From contig NZ_CAJUPR010000012.1 of the NCBI RefSeq assembly GCF_910588665.1, positions 6,234 to 70,233 on the forward strand: a stretch of 64,000 bases of DNA. Reading direction: 5' to 3'. Below, in pieces: positions 49,201 to 53,714 of this stretch; within the stretch, counting starts at the first letter, position 1, and every line of letters begins with the position of its first letter. The stretch is from an uncultured Brachyspira sp. Its GTDB lineage: Bacteria; Spirochaetota; Brachyspiria; Brachyspirales; Brachyspiraceae. Position numbers and translations under genes: made by a program. The notes beneath the pieces were generated by a model. That model searched no databases, had not been told where the DNA came from, and saw only the letters and a list, made by a program, of their open reading frames with translations.

Positions 49201-49667
49201 TGATTGATGCTGAAGATACCAGAAAAAACTTTATGGATAAAATTTATTCTCTTGAAAGAGATATGGCTAAAATAGATAAGAATGATAAAAAAGTTCAGCT
49301 GTTTATTTCTAAATTGGAAGAACTTAATATAATAATTGATGAAATACAAAATCAAAGAGAAAATCTTATCTATATGAAAAATCAGTATGATGATTATGAT
49401 AAAAATATAGTAAAAAATCTTGAGAGAGCCGAATATTTTGTCAGATATTTAGAGACATTATTGGATAATGCAGATAAATATATGTCTGATAAGAGCATAA
49501 AATCAGGCGCTAAAAGGGATAAAATAGACAGCAAAAAAGAGGAACTTATAATTAAGATGTATAAACAAGGCTGGAAGCCCGATGATATAGTTAAAAATAC
49601 TTCATATTCAAGGGAAGAGGTTGAGAGAACTATAAAAACTTGGAAAGACAGGCAATCCAGAGGATAA
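34212..49667 (+). CDS. Giant coiled-coil protein (SpiroCoCo-like), 5151 residues
   Basis: A single unbroken frame of 15.5 kb. I start at the ATG at 34212, with GGAG seven bases upstream; a TTG 15 bases earlier is less likely. One transmembrane helix (about residues 3-22, LILTFAVPLFIIGIY) is followed by Arg/Lys, so positive-inside predicts that the rest is cytoplasmic. Nearly all remaining residues are coiled coil, with very little Pro, Cys or Trp. FED(I/A/T)WSD-type blocks recur at residues about 1432, 2077, 2676, 3434 and 4172. IE(K/R)SRA blocks recur near 1000, 1640, 2285 and 2876. The last 45 residues (IIKMYKQGWKPDDIVKNT and SREEVERTI) look like a helix-turn-helix. The layout resembles proteins annotated as SpiroCoCo in spirochaetes. 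A structural, membrane-tethered role is inferred. Confidence 0.85.
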   Translation: MSPVLQLILTFAVPLFIIGIYSIVNNRKNSSDNNFNRLFAEEKAVLEGIVEEKISEVRDNAIDLEIAVKKAGFISKSMEEDLSKLNKRIESYKDYKAAVSQYQEQVDSLEEAYLDILNKVDTVLKERNTIEKTYKRISDVKSKMTELEKNVGSIQDKLIESYNSKLNDFESELYKRFDALTTNLLARDAHYSTMAEQEKEKISALTEEFKIHVARKEELFTNQLTQLAEKTARHNIEQLAELFEKGRDELINKYSSFADEIDIKSKDIETRYETLSQSKDGLETELNNLRDTIHDRLNSITQSSVLEFKDEMEKTKEMLYSALKEGLEKISLDKEEFLDSIEQKAYSLEKSIDDIKDKADYISKDYAEKADMLENEFSLLKDDINNRFISEVENFSNHIKDVLENEDDGVITLYRNKTKELNDLIISIDGMSEETMLKAESRFEDIVNDMDKLKNDILTRAQDDMEYSIDNARSSLIAEINELRNDVETETNLLKDKIDETHYQTSEIISILNNKQEEILDSLSLQKEYLYKDLESQSNDRIKEIEILFASVKNELEENIDSYIKNASSDFDSINEKLSDLKEQYDKASSDINSLKKDTEYNLKENIEKRIEILEKSSDEINGLMNKANEKLENGVKDAEVKIEEIKKEISKYSDAYIDSLKSNLEAILNDYEQTKMKAITDSIDAVVNQVDESEKKHNALISNIENSLDEFKDKITHAVDENIKFNEESKKEIVDMLNNELNQAAGSFDTLLNEKKESMSKIKDEIEDIMHRVENGRDAFEHAINKVYENAENKEKELMSDIEYKYNSLDKKIDGVLEERRSDLNTISAEYHSMLEKYSNDLKDDYDELRHHASLMTDEYKIRIENLGEKINEIIDNADNMRSIIDNKTSEIDSYISVKKEEINKKIENIFADAEEDTLKKLNDIRELIDDAVEKYKYEIKEIESYRLEENKNIMHDIENIGADIKKDYERYTDMLEDIYNKEKASLNDHANILKDDIEKSRAESEAKHLSYESNYIDEYLNKASLRIDEEVDRLNDDLNNSFNTLYSGFSKILSEIRKNNNKKLLKYLSKIKKHAEKVISDTALEVKDSIGLTLEDLRDEFASLKDNVDDRLREQADKLISNNENVLAILDDHNGRLEKINDLSDIIENIKETLSEQINDLNSNLSDINEDFKGSLEKIKSSIINRDELIKLHENEKELLKNQIDDVKEEFELFKDHILRTNEVEIPALFDEEKERIENMFDDFSKNLLMRLTDNESDIHYIKDVLSEERGHLISQIELLRNDVDNIKDDNTAAVLSEEKAVLESSLYALRNDFDKIIDLEKDFTALKNRIEGIDGTLKDDVKDLSKKLKDFKYNLEEKIEKDSNALYRDLETLNENFDAVKKNMSSLLNRDEIESLLNDEKKRLDSIFEGLSLNNEDFRERLEKRIAYFEDIWSDNTKIKSIYASDIREEVENIRKEADIKYDNHISELKDKMKLIEQDIYDWKNDNLNNLLSQLEDARKGIENFIDTSEGKKNQFLIDMLSSIENKENEIYSRIDEKILYAENKISSIDEKLNNAIGNSLEEIHNKINESAAKYNEEIKRIEHHRLNETEDIISDIEDLGNSIREDYEEYSIMIDKIYEDAVSELETHLENIKAEIERSRAQSEADHLSNEKNYIDEYLSEYSKKLELQVSDKLNILSEAKETLDDMIKNSFNTLNSNLNDAVLKFNEEADNRINSAVEKLEKEALNREAYENKYISELEEQLRAVSVKIDNELYNISSKLDNEIYDVKSKYDSLSTDFDEALDMIKGSIFDRDELMELHNSEKELLSERINELKNEFESFRNDVLTADKEDMPALFEKEKERIDQAFEEFANNLLDRLSSSESDINYIKDLIYDDKNIILDKIENLKEEISLIKEDDTISQLSLEKTALEESFNTIKNDFSKLKELENNLYQLKDSISDTDMSLKEEVKSLSSKIEELNIKIIDDEEHYSDDLNTLNSNLDILNGYINTVKSKLEDSLNKSAELDNTILKDKEDLENKLSSIRDNIALVSGRNDSIENLFNEEIKKLDELFNKVNNDNREFRDRLERRIEYFEDAWSDSSRIRVLFSSDIRDEMDNIKSDTQLKIENSINCLKDKIESIDKDISDWKGNTIEQLINQLGEAKESISDYLNASEIKGEEIVNNLLSKIDDREKSIYELLDNKIKEIENRLSLVDAKLNDDIGGNLEHLYSMLNNAVSKYDEEIKNIENYKSEEKERILDDIDSIRNEMASSYENYSNLMNEVYSNSVNSLKEYSDSIKAEIERSRAQSEADHLSNEKNYIDEYLSEYSKKLELQVSDKLNILSEAKETLDDMIKNSFNTLNSNLNDAVLKFNEEADNRINSAVEKLENKADNIIHSDNYIHNVEDKIKDFYGKVDTKLLNFEDKYDALEKKIYDLESSRNYISRFEDKIKDLHERIDDKISNINDRYDNLIKSFDDRLVNIESTVLNNEQIQKLRDDFIIFKDDVLKANRDDIPTLFNKEKEKFEELYNSFTDDMIDKLNNSSISIEELKNAMYDEKNAILESMESFRYELDELKSRDSLESLETEKIRLEDTFNSLREDFERLYDLESEVYNLKSNLEGVDSNLRSDIDKLYEEVSEFKYGLEEKIDILEDNAVSRDMFDDDREKLYSLYDELEAENKDFKDLMDKRISHFEDTWSDPNKALKLYEDALKPEVDNLKSEIISNIENHVNEIENNLSLWKDGNLSLLLDQLKDAKENINSFIESSKDKKNGIIAKMISSIKDEILSKENEINTRLEEKLLSVNERLSHLENRLTSDVNRFNSMISDAVDKYEEELKNIESYRLEENESVIKNLENIGKNIISNYEDYSKMLNSVYENNKNALDEYSNSLKIEIEKSRTDANKDYIDSYLNEYSSKIESEIKEKLEELEKNKYNLDIMINDSFNNLNQSINNAVSKMMEDSDAKFRDIIESLETQINDLIVNKENEIINRIISYETEIKDKQHSSFDNIKNELLTLYNELRDDINYDDLKNVTVKLNNIENSVSDINTQLENKAKDISDRIDLEKEELYASVDKLYSEFEDFKSNVDERFKSQINDFLYNNEHILSLFGEYSEKISSVTDILEDIENVKISLIDEIDKVKEEIESKYSSLIVDFDKSIEDIKDTVLNQYIDEKDLLFKETDNLKNSFALLKDDILNACDERVSVIFDCEKNRIQSIIDDISETLSAKINSNEDNISVLESSLFDFRTVISNTIDAFKDEISSIKDNHSYNDLIEERYRLEESFNSLKDDFSKIEDLEKDLSAVKDKISGVDTDLNDEVARLSDELNALKDSLSSSATQEDIDAVYEDFKQLGESLESFKENIMPQISDFTKLEDKILNSREEIYKDINNIMDCMPESYISRDEISKLEEKLDNIFDNFNNNIVSVKNDLVYNIEKDTKEFKDRIEKRIDYFEDAWSDENKLSELYGSNIADNFDALKQGLESHFSNSFAEFKDKIEAMQKDLDSWKASGLNSIENDLDNAKESISDNAAYSEIKSIIEALKEDINIRQSELQDKLDSRLEESISNIEMQINTFDDRISNLEYNQGSLKDDISEYREKLDSVLNDYEDRVKSKFINLQDSLKTEEKHTINYIENNISSIKEDINSSNKGVDIKIKALESYISKINNDLNTNTLKLSNELAKDKKELINTIDEFRKDIYERISKEISKKDLELLNDFEEFKNKIISSVPNMEELAELFVSEKEDRANEFEEFKNEILNTQIYNRNFAEMFEEEKAKLIDELDHFKSAVRVEYISAEDRFEALKKDYLNNLNNILDSDKYGLESSFAEIKKEINNIKDASVSKDEIEKLMESYKQDIASSIENTKAEVYENMQAGKIDSSYIEKLIEDEISKINETLESFRKNIEENYSTVEAVAEVLSKEQEAVENKLSEMKEDILKDIPTLENVSHIFAEERESLKYDIKDEFVSLRNEILSSVPTNNDLANMANQYGAKIRDDFQILEQDFSESIKRYKENISNEMSGFRSEFNDRIANIKDLAEALQLERDRLMSEIDDIKSRYENGNIYSDEALSSMEGDRERLLNEFISFRKSIVELIKEQDETMSMFNQEKLNIIDSIEALKNQISFDTISRDDVVSMIEDERKQISEMFESIQNDSIDTDFRYLTDAFRDDIIKVFEESNDEFRNRIEARIVHFEDVYASPDKIKEFYKDAILSEVDSLRNEAILMLASINDKVESAKDNIDMLENDKVKSIINKIDEAENNINSLVNTIKANIKEHENELRMLSQSQKHISQEVETVRKEREALMDMVKNSDINIRNKINGLTSAVSEAADIASLKIAEKEAEFVNKVKEAEEYISLLSNKITEENNNSLNKAREDISGLIASFNEAVIKETNDLTPHIMTTVQSFINNEMKKFDKFSDVRSAVESIENDINNKITDAFVNMSKRLEDDIAEFRKKIDTYQEEFISELKMSVNIEGDRAVDEIKSMHNNEVAKLKDMYLTTEKFYTDRQEKNYEDFSKLFEAAYKEYNEKIESLHTQLDDTKVSIEDAVADLKQSLSIKDEFLASVENNKEKLEAVEEQMNNLQNEFAPSIEKLKSIIEEKALELQDKVNVYSKDIEVQGEKFNSRLEELSNNAKYTIENKISEFDSIIENVSNKIDVLLEEKNSEFDALKAHYEGLSESLTSLKESISEAVNIRIAEANNIIEENVQTIEDNTNEKYEKYIARLNSNLEQTLSLLMNDAKEHIQNAKLEIIKAHNDNLDEYDGRIAGMKNILSALEDDMAKYSSEIDARIDKINLSYDEKTNVILKDFENRTDDLRLKLNDAVEAINKMLESKTNDISLEYDAVKLKIDDIAEDIEKYMNTVKVFDNAQYMAESIKDDVAKLSSMVEDTKAQTAEMNKTISDFDNLKKMHHEILNYAENIKTEKDTLEDTREKLNMLMEMSGEIQDKFVNIAENNAMIEHAEEGIQVVIDIASQIENKLSIIKDKEEYADDILQQIRKAEIETETILERVDSIKAAMIDAEDTRKNFMDKIYSLERDMAKIDKNDKKVQLFISKLEELNIIIDEIQNQRENLIYMKNQYDDYDKNIVKNLERAEYFVRYLETLLDNADKYMSDKSIKSGAKRDKIDSKKEELIIKMYKQGWKPDDIVKNTSYSREEVERTIKTWKDRQSRG
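39116..39388 (+). repeat. 273-bp perfect direct repeat, copy 1
   Basis: This stretch of the giant gene is identical base for base to 41051-41323, 1935 bases downstream. It encodes about 91 residues beginning IKAEIERSRAQSEAD. Identity stops abruptly at both ends. Confidence 0.93.
41051..41323 (+). repeat. 273-bp perfect direct repeat, copy 2
   Basis: Second copy of the repeat at 39116-39388. The 1935-base offset equals exactly 645 codons, the spacing between the first two FED-WSD modules. Flanking sequence is diverged, so the identity is recent (gene conversion or recombination). Confidence 0.93.
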
Positions 49668-49682
49668 GTTTCTTCTTAAATA

Positions 49683-49718
49683 AAAACAGTCTGTAGATTT
49701 ATTTATAGGCTGTTTTTT
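49683..49718 (+). terminator. Rho-independent terminator after the giant gene
   Basis: AAAACAG (49683-49689) begins an arm that pairs, with G-T wobbles, with the sequence ending CTGTTTT (49710-49716), followed by further T. The stem is about 12-14 pairs. It lies between the giant gene and the convergent lipoprotein gene and may serve both. Confidence 0.75.
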
Positions 49719-49721
49719 ATA

Positions 49722-50453
49722 TCAAATTCCCCACCATTGGGAAGCATTTGGCTGATATGCCCATCTATATGAATTATTCTGCATTAAAATTTTTACAAGC
49801 TGATTTCCATTTTTAAATATGTAAAGACCATTCTTGGAGTATACGGCATTGCTGTCAAAATATGAATCATTTGTATTTGTAATGATAATAACAGCGTTAA
49901 AATTAGTCTGATATCCGAAATATTGAACCAACCAGTTTGAATTTGCAGTAATTATATTATTATTTATATTTCCCACATTCTGTCCTCCCGCAGTTAATGT
50001 GTTTCCATTTCCTGTTCCCTCTTGTCTAGGTATTACAGGAAGTATATAATTTATAGGCGTTTCTATATACTTTTTATCAACTAAATTATTTGTGCCGTAT
50101 GCCGTAACGGATATATAATATAATGTATTATTATTAAATGTATAATTAGGAATTTCTATAGTATAGTTTGTTCTTATATGATTGCTTCCAAGTATTGTTG
50201 GGAGTATTCCGTTACTGTTTTTTATGGCATCATTAGTTTGTACAAGGTTGGGAGATGCGCCCGCATATATATTAAACCCCGCAAAATCTGAAGCTATTAT
50301 ACCCGACCAAAATGTTATGCTTACTTTATTATCGCCGGGTATTGCCTGCACATCATAAGGGGCATTGTATTCATCAACTACGGTTATAAGTTCTTCATTA
50401 CAAGATATAAGTAAAAAAGCCGTTATTACAGCAAATAATAATATTTTCTTCAT
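49722..50453 (-). CDS. Lipoprotein with fibronectin-type-III-like domain
   Basis: A 243-residue lipoprotein (lipobox Cys18, FLLISC). The mature start has a single beta-sandwich region that reads like a fibronectin type III domain (NAPYDVQAIPGDNKVSITF, FAGFNIYAG, LYYISVTAYG). A Gly/Asn-rich linker and a C-terminal region follow, the latter ending near a tryptophan-rich tail (YQPNASQWWGI). Its ATG is three bases from the stop of the upstream lipoprotein gene, which has the same design; the pair are likely paralogues. The function is unknown; surface or periplasmic binding is plausible. Confidence 0.7.
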   Translation of the reverse strand: MKKILLFAVITAFLLISCNEELITVVDEYNAPYDVQAIPGDNKVSITFWSGIIASDFAGFNIYAGASPNLVQTNDAIKNSNGILPTILGSNHIRTNYTIEIPNYTFNNNTLYYISVTAYGTNNLVDKKYIETPINYILPVIPRQEGTGNGNTLTAGGQNVGNINNNIITANSNWLVQYFGYQTNFNAVIIITNTNDSYFDSNAVYSKNGLYIFKNGNQLVKILMQNNSYRWAYQPNASQWWGI

Positions 50454-50456
50454 AAA

Positions 50457-51269
50457 TTAATAGCTTAATACATCAGCAGCAGTTTGACGGCAGTAATCAA
50501 CTACGGCATTATTAGCGCTTACACTCCTTACATATATTTTTCCGTAATAGGATTTATTATCTTCAGTTATCTTTATTAAGTAAAGTCTATTGGCTGTTAC
50601 TTCTAAATTATCATTTCCATAACCGTTTTCAGGAGGTATTGTGATATCGTATAAAGAATTTGCAGGATGCCTCATCATACTTCCATTTACAGCATTTTGA
50701 AAATATAATATATTTCCTATACTTATTAATTTGGCTAAATTTCTTCCTTCAATATTTATATCATTGCTTACAGATACAAGTTTATTTATAACTTCAGGTC
50801 TTGGGGTTGCCATTTTTGCAAAATTATCATAATAATAACTTTCTAACTGAGGTGTAATTTGATAAGATGATACCCATACATATATTGGTATTCCGTTATT
50901 TAAATCTTTATTCTCCAATGTATATATATCCGTATTATTAGTGGAATAATAACTTCCCCTTTTAATAGTAAAAGTATATTTTTTTATAGTTTCAGATTTT
51001 GTTTCAGTCATAGTAGGAAGTACCTTCTGCTGATTATATAATTTATATTTTTTTGGATTGGTTTTGTCTCCGAAATATATATTGTATCCGCTGAATGAAG
51101 CTTCATTATTTTGAGCTTCAAATTCAACTATTAGTTCATGGTCTTTCGGTATAATTTTAGTTATATAAGGCTGATTCAATTCAAGTATTATGCCTGTAAC
51201 ATCGGGAAGACCGCATGAAATCATTAAGAGTGAAGATATTATTATAATAAATAATTTTAATGCATTCAT
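50457..51269 (-). CDS. Paralogous lipoprotein with fibronectin-like domain
   Basis: I start this 270-residue protein at the ATG at 51269, which gives a clean type II signal peptide and lipobox Cys19 (LLMISC). A longer frame from 51383 overlaps dut and gives an unlikely N-terminus. The mature protein has the same opening as the next gene (LELNQPYITKIIPKDHELIVEF, FSGYNIYFG, IYVWVSSYQ), broken by other text. It follows dut by 22 bases and precedes its paralogue by three bases, forming one unit. The function is unknown. Confidence 0.7.
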   Translation of the reverse strand: MNALKLFIIIISSLLMISCGLPDVTGIILELNQPYITKIIPKDHELIVEFEAQNNEASFSGYNIYFGDKTNPKKYKLYNQQKVLPTMTETKSETIKKYTFTIKRGSYYSTNNTDIYTLENKDLNNGIPIYVWVSSYQITPQLESYYYDNFAKMATPRPEVINKLVSVSNDINIEGRNLAKLISIGNILYFQNAVNGSMMRHPANSLYDITIPPENGYGNDNLEVTANRLYLIKITEDNKSYYGKIYVRSVSANNAVVDYCRQTAADVLSY

Positions 51270-51291
51270 AATATAATATAATTTACTTTTA

Positions 51292-51726
51292 TTATTTATT
51301 TGTGCTTCCAAATCCGCCTTCTCCTCTTTTAGTGTCTGAAATAGAATCTGTTTCTTCAAAATATATTTTTTCCACTTTTGCAAACACTATTTGAGCTATT
51401 CTGTCACCATGATTAATGGTAAACGGAGTATCTGTTAATGATGCCAATATAATTTTTAATTCGCCTCTGTAATCACTGTCTATAGTTGCAGGCGAGTTTA
51501 AGCAGAATATTCCGTTTTTTAATGCTAAAGAGCTTCTGCTTCTTATCTGAGCTTCATATCCTTCGGGTATTTCTATAAAAAGTCCTGTAGGAATCAGCAC
51601 TATATCGTTCTTTTTTAAAATAATAGGATTTTCTATATCGGCATGTAAATCCAGTCCTGACGATCCATGCGTCTGATATTCAGGAAGAGGATTTTTAGAT
51701 TTATTAATAATTTTTACTTTAAGCAT
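51292..51726 (-). CDS. dut: dUTP diphosphatase
   Basis: Trimeric dUTPase that hydrolyses dUTP to dUMP and pyrophosphate, keeping uracil out of DNA and supplying dTMP synthesis. The 144 residues contain the five family motifs in order: SSGLDLHAD (22-30), RSRSSLALKNG, IDSDYRGEL, GDRIAQIVF and the C-terminal RGEGGFGST. The motif 3 aspartates (IDSD) are intact. GGAG lies ahead of the ATG. It is followed by the two lipoprotein genes. Confidence 0.96.
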   Translation of the reverse strand: MLKVKIINKSKNPLPEYQTHGSSGLDLHADIENPIILKKNDIVLIPTGLFIEIPEGYEAQIRSRSSLALKNGIFCLNSPATIDSDYRGELKIILASLTDTPFTINHGDRIAQIVFAKVEKIYFEETDSISDTKRGEGGFGSTNK

Positions 51727-51766
51727 TATATTCTCCGATTTTTTTCAGCTGAATACGATTATATTA

Positions 51767-53149
51767 TTATCTAAATAAGAAAGCAAGTATCATTATAATA
51801 ATAAGTGCCGTAATGCCCTGTATAAAAGTAGCTAAAGTTCTGGCTTTATATGCATCTTTTATTTTTAATCCAGATAGTTCAACAACAATCCAAAAATAAC
51901 TATCATTAGCATGCGAAGCTATCATAGAGCCTGCCCCTATAGACATTAATACTAATATCTGAGATATTACTGTGTCAAATCCCAATGTTTTAAGTAAAGG
52001 AGCAAAAAGAGTAGCAACGGTAATTACTGCTATTGTAGAAGATCCTAATATTATTTTTAAAGCAGATGCCATAATAAAAGGAAGTATCAATCCCATATTT
52101 AATGAAGAGAATATATGTCCCAGTTCGGGTATAATTTTAACTAATTTGGTAGACTGCAGAATCTCGGCAAAAGCTCCGCTCGCTCCTACTATTGCCAATA
52201 TGCTTCCTGAAGATCTTATACCGTCTCCTATCCACATAGATATCTCTTCTTTATTAAATTTATGAGTAAGAAGAAGCGAAAATAAAAAACCTATGAATAA
52301 TGCCATAGAAGGCTCGCCTAAAAATATAAATATATTTTTTATTATTCCGTCACTTAAATTAAAAGAATCAAATCTGACAATACTTCCCACAGCCATTAAT
52401 ATTACAGGCACCGCTATAGGAGCTAATGATTTCCAAGCGGAAGGCAGACCTCCCATATCACTTATTAAGGTTTCATAAGCTGGAGATTTATCAGGATAAT
52501 TTGGTTTGGTTATATATTTTGATATAAATATTCCATACAAGGCGCCTATTAATGAAGTAGGAATTGCCACTATTAATCCTATAATTATAATAGTTAATAA
52601 ATGCGCCTCAAGACCGAACAGATTTACAACAGCGGTAGGTCCAGGGGTTGGAGGAATTAATGCATGAGAGGCATACAGTCCCGTAGACAGCGCAACCGAC
52701 AATGCCACAGGAGAAGCTCCGCTTTTTTTAGCTAAAGATTTTCTGAGAGGCGTTAATATTAAGTATCCTGAATCGCAGAATACAGGTATTGATACTATAA
52801 AGCCTAATATATTTATTGCTAAAGCAGGATGAGATTTTCCTACCACTTTTATAACTATCTCTCCAAGTTTTAAAGCCGCACCGGACATTTCCAATATATT
52901 TCCTATTATGCTTCCAAGAACTATTATTATTCCCACATTAGCCAAAGCCTTTCCGAAGCCTTTACCTATTAAAGAAGATATTTCTTTTATATAGTTTGTA
53001 TCTTTATTGAAAGGAATATTAAGAGTAAAAGCCAGAAATATGGCTACTAATAACATAGCTATGAACGGATGAACCTTAAACTTAATAGTTAAAATCATAA
53101 CTGCAATAATGGATATTGCAAGCATAACTATTGCAAAATAACTAATCAT
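51767..53149 (-). CDS. GntP-family gluconate-type proton symporter
   Basis: Inner-membrane permease of 460 residues with about twelve or more hydrophobic segments. It matches the GntP/ArsB-like ion-transporter family. Motifs include IPVFCDSGYLIL near residue 122, HALIPPTPGPTAVV near 160 and the C-terminal GAGSMIASHANDSYFWIV. Relatives carry gluconate, idonate or other short hydroxyacids; the substrate here is not known, and no gluconate kinase is nearby. AAGGA precedes the ATG. It is 40 bases upstream of dut on the same strand. Confidence 0.93.
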   Translation of the reverse strand: MISYFAIVMLAISIIAVMILTIKFKVHPFIAMLLVAIFLAFTLNIPFNKDTNYIKEISSLIGKGFGKALANVGIIIVLGSIIGNILEMSGAALKLGEIVIKVVGKSHPALAINILGFIVSIPVFCDSGYLILTPLRKSLAKKSGASPVALSVALSTGLYASHALIPPTPGPTAVVNLFGLEAHLLTIIIIGLIVAIPTSLIGALYGIFISKYITKPNYPDKSPAYETLISDMGGLPSAWKSLAPIAVPVILMAVGSIVRFDSFNLSDGIIKNIFIFLGEPSMALFIGFLFSLLLTHKFNKEEISMWIGDGIRSSGSILAIVGASGAFAEILQSTKLVKIIPELGHIFSSLNMGLILPFIMASALKIILGSSTIAVITVATLFAPLLKTLGFDTVISQILVLMSIGAGSMIASHANDSYFWIVVELSGLKIKDAYKARTLATFIQGITALIIIMILAFLFR

Positions 53150-53203
53150 TAAACATCCTTTTATAGTTTTTGTATTGCTAATATGAATAAAAATTATGAA
53201 TTT

Positions 53204-53515
53204 CTAGTCTTCTTCAGGAACTTCGGCATGAATATAACCTTCTTCAAAAAAGTATATTAATTCTTTTTCTGCATTTTTTGCGGTTTCTTCCATACCTTCT
53301 TCATATTCTATTTCCAGAATAATATTTGCGCCTTGAAATGCCCCAAGTCCCATAATATTAAATACGCTTTTTGCATCTGCCCTCACTCCGTTATAAAGCA
53401 GAAATATTCCTATATTTGAATAATCGCTTTTACTGGAAATTTGAGATAAAACGCCTGCAGGTCTTAAATGCATTCCATTTTTGCTTTTGATTGTGACTAC
53501 ATTTGTTAATGTCAT
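53204..53515 (-). CDS. ptsH: HPr family phosphocarrier protein
   Basis: Cytoplasmic phosphocarrier of 103 residues. The active-site histidine is His16 in NGMHLRPAG, phosphorylated by enzyme I in sugar PTS systems. A serine in the regulatory position, Ser50 in DAKSVFNIMGLGA, would be a substrate of HPr kinase. The protein is about 15 residues longer than typical HPr, through an acidic C-terminal tail (EVPEED). No enzyme I or permease gene is in the window. AGGG lies ahead of the ATG, and a near-consensus promoter is upstream. Confidence 0.93.
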   Translation of the reverse strand: MTLTNVVTIKSKNGMHLRPAGVLSQISSKSDYSNIGIFLLYNGVRADAKSVFNIMGLGAFQGANIILEIEYEEGMEETAKNAEKELIYFFEEGYIHAEVPEED

Positions 53516-53544
53516 TATATACCCTGAGATTTTATTGTGTGTTT

Positions 53545-53573
53545 ATTATACTATATATATTTATATTTTTCAA
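53545..53573 (-). promoter_or_regulatory. Sigma-70 promoter of HPr
   Basis: On the minus strand TTGAAA (53573-53568) and TATAAT (53550-53545) are separated by 17 bases, ending 29 bases before the ATG of the HPr gene. A clean AT-rich consensus promoter. Confidence 0.7.
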
Positions 53574-53678
53574 GTTTTTTATTTTTAGTATTATGAGCTG
53601 CCGTTTTATAACTTCAAAGTTTGGTATAATAAAATTTGCTTATTAATATTGATAAAAGCTTTTTTTATTAAAAAATTA

Positions 53679-53687
53679 TGTTATAAT
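53679..53687 (+). promoter_or_regulatory. Extended -10 element before uvrA
   Basis: TGTTATAAT (53679-53687) fits an extended -10 box 27 bases before the uvrA ATG. A second one, TGGTATAAT, lies at 53622-53630. Neither has a good -35 box at 17 bases, as is usual for extended -10 promoters. Which is used is unknown. Confidence 0.4.
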
Positions 53688-53714
53688 ATTTTAACTTTTT
53701 TTAAGGATAAAAGT

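Noticed and set aside
51270..51383. Longer N-terminus for the 50457-51269 lipoprotein
   Set aside because: It overlaps dut and would bury the signal peptide; the ATG at 51269 gives a normal lipoprotein.
51972..52265. Antisense frame of 97 codons within the GntP-type permease gene
   Set aside because: Shadow of transmembrane codons in the opposite strand; the permease is complete and conserved there.
53649..53714. Longer N-terminus for uvrA
   Set aside because: The upstream 22 codons are AT-rich, contain a promoter-like TATAAT and lack UvrA similarity; the ATG at 53715 has a ribosome site.
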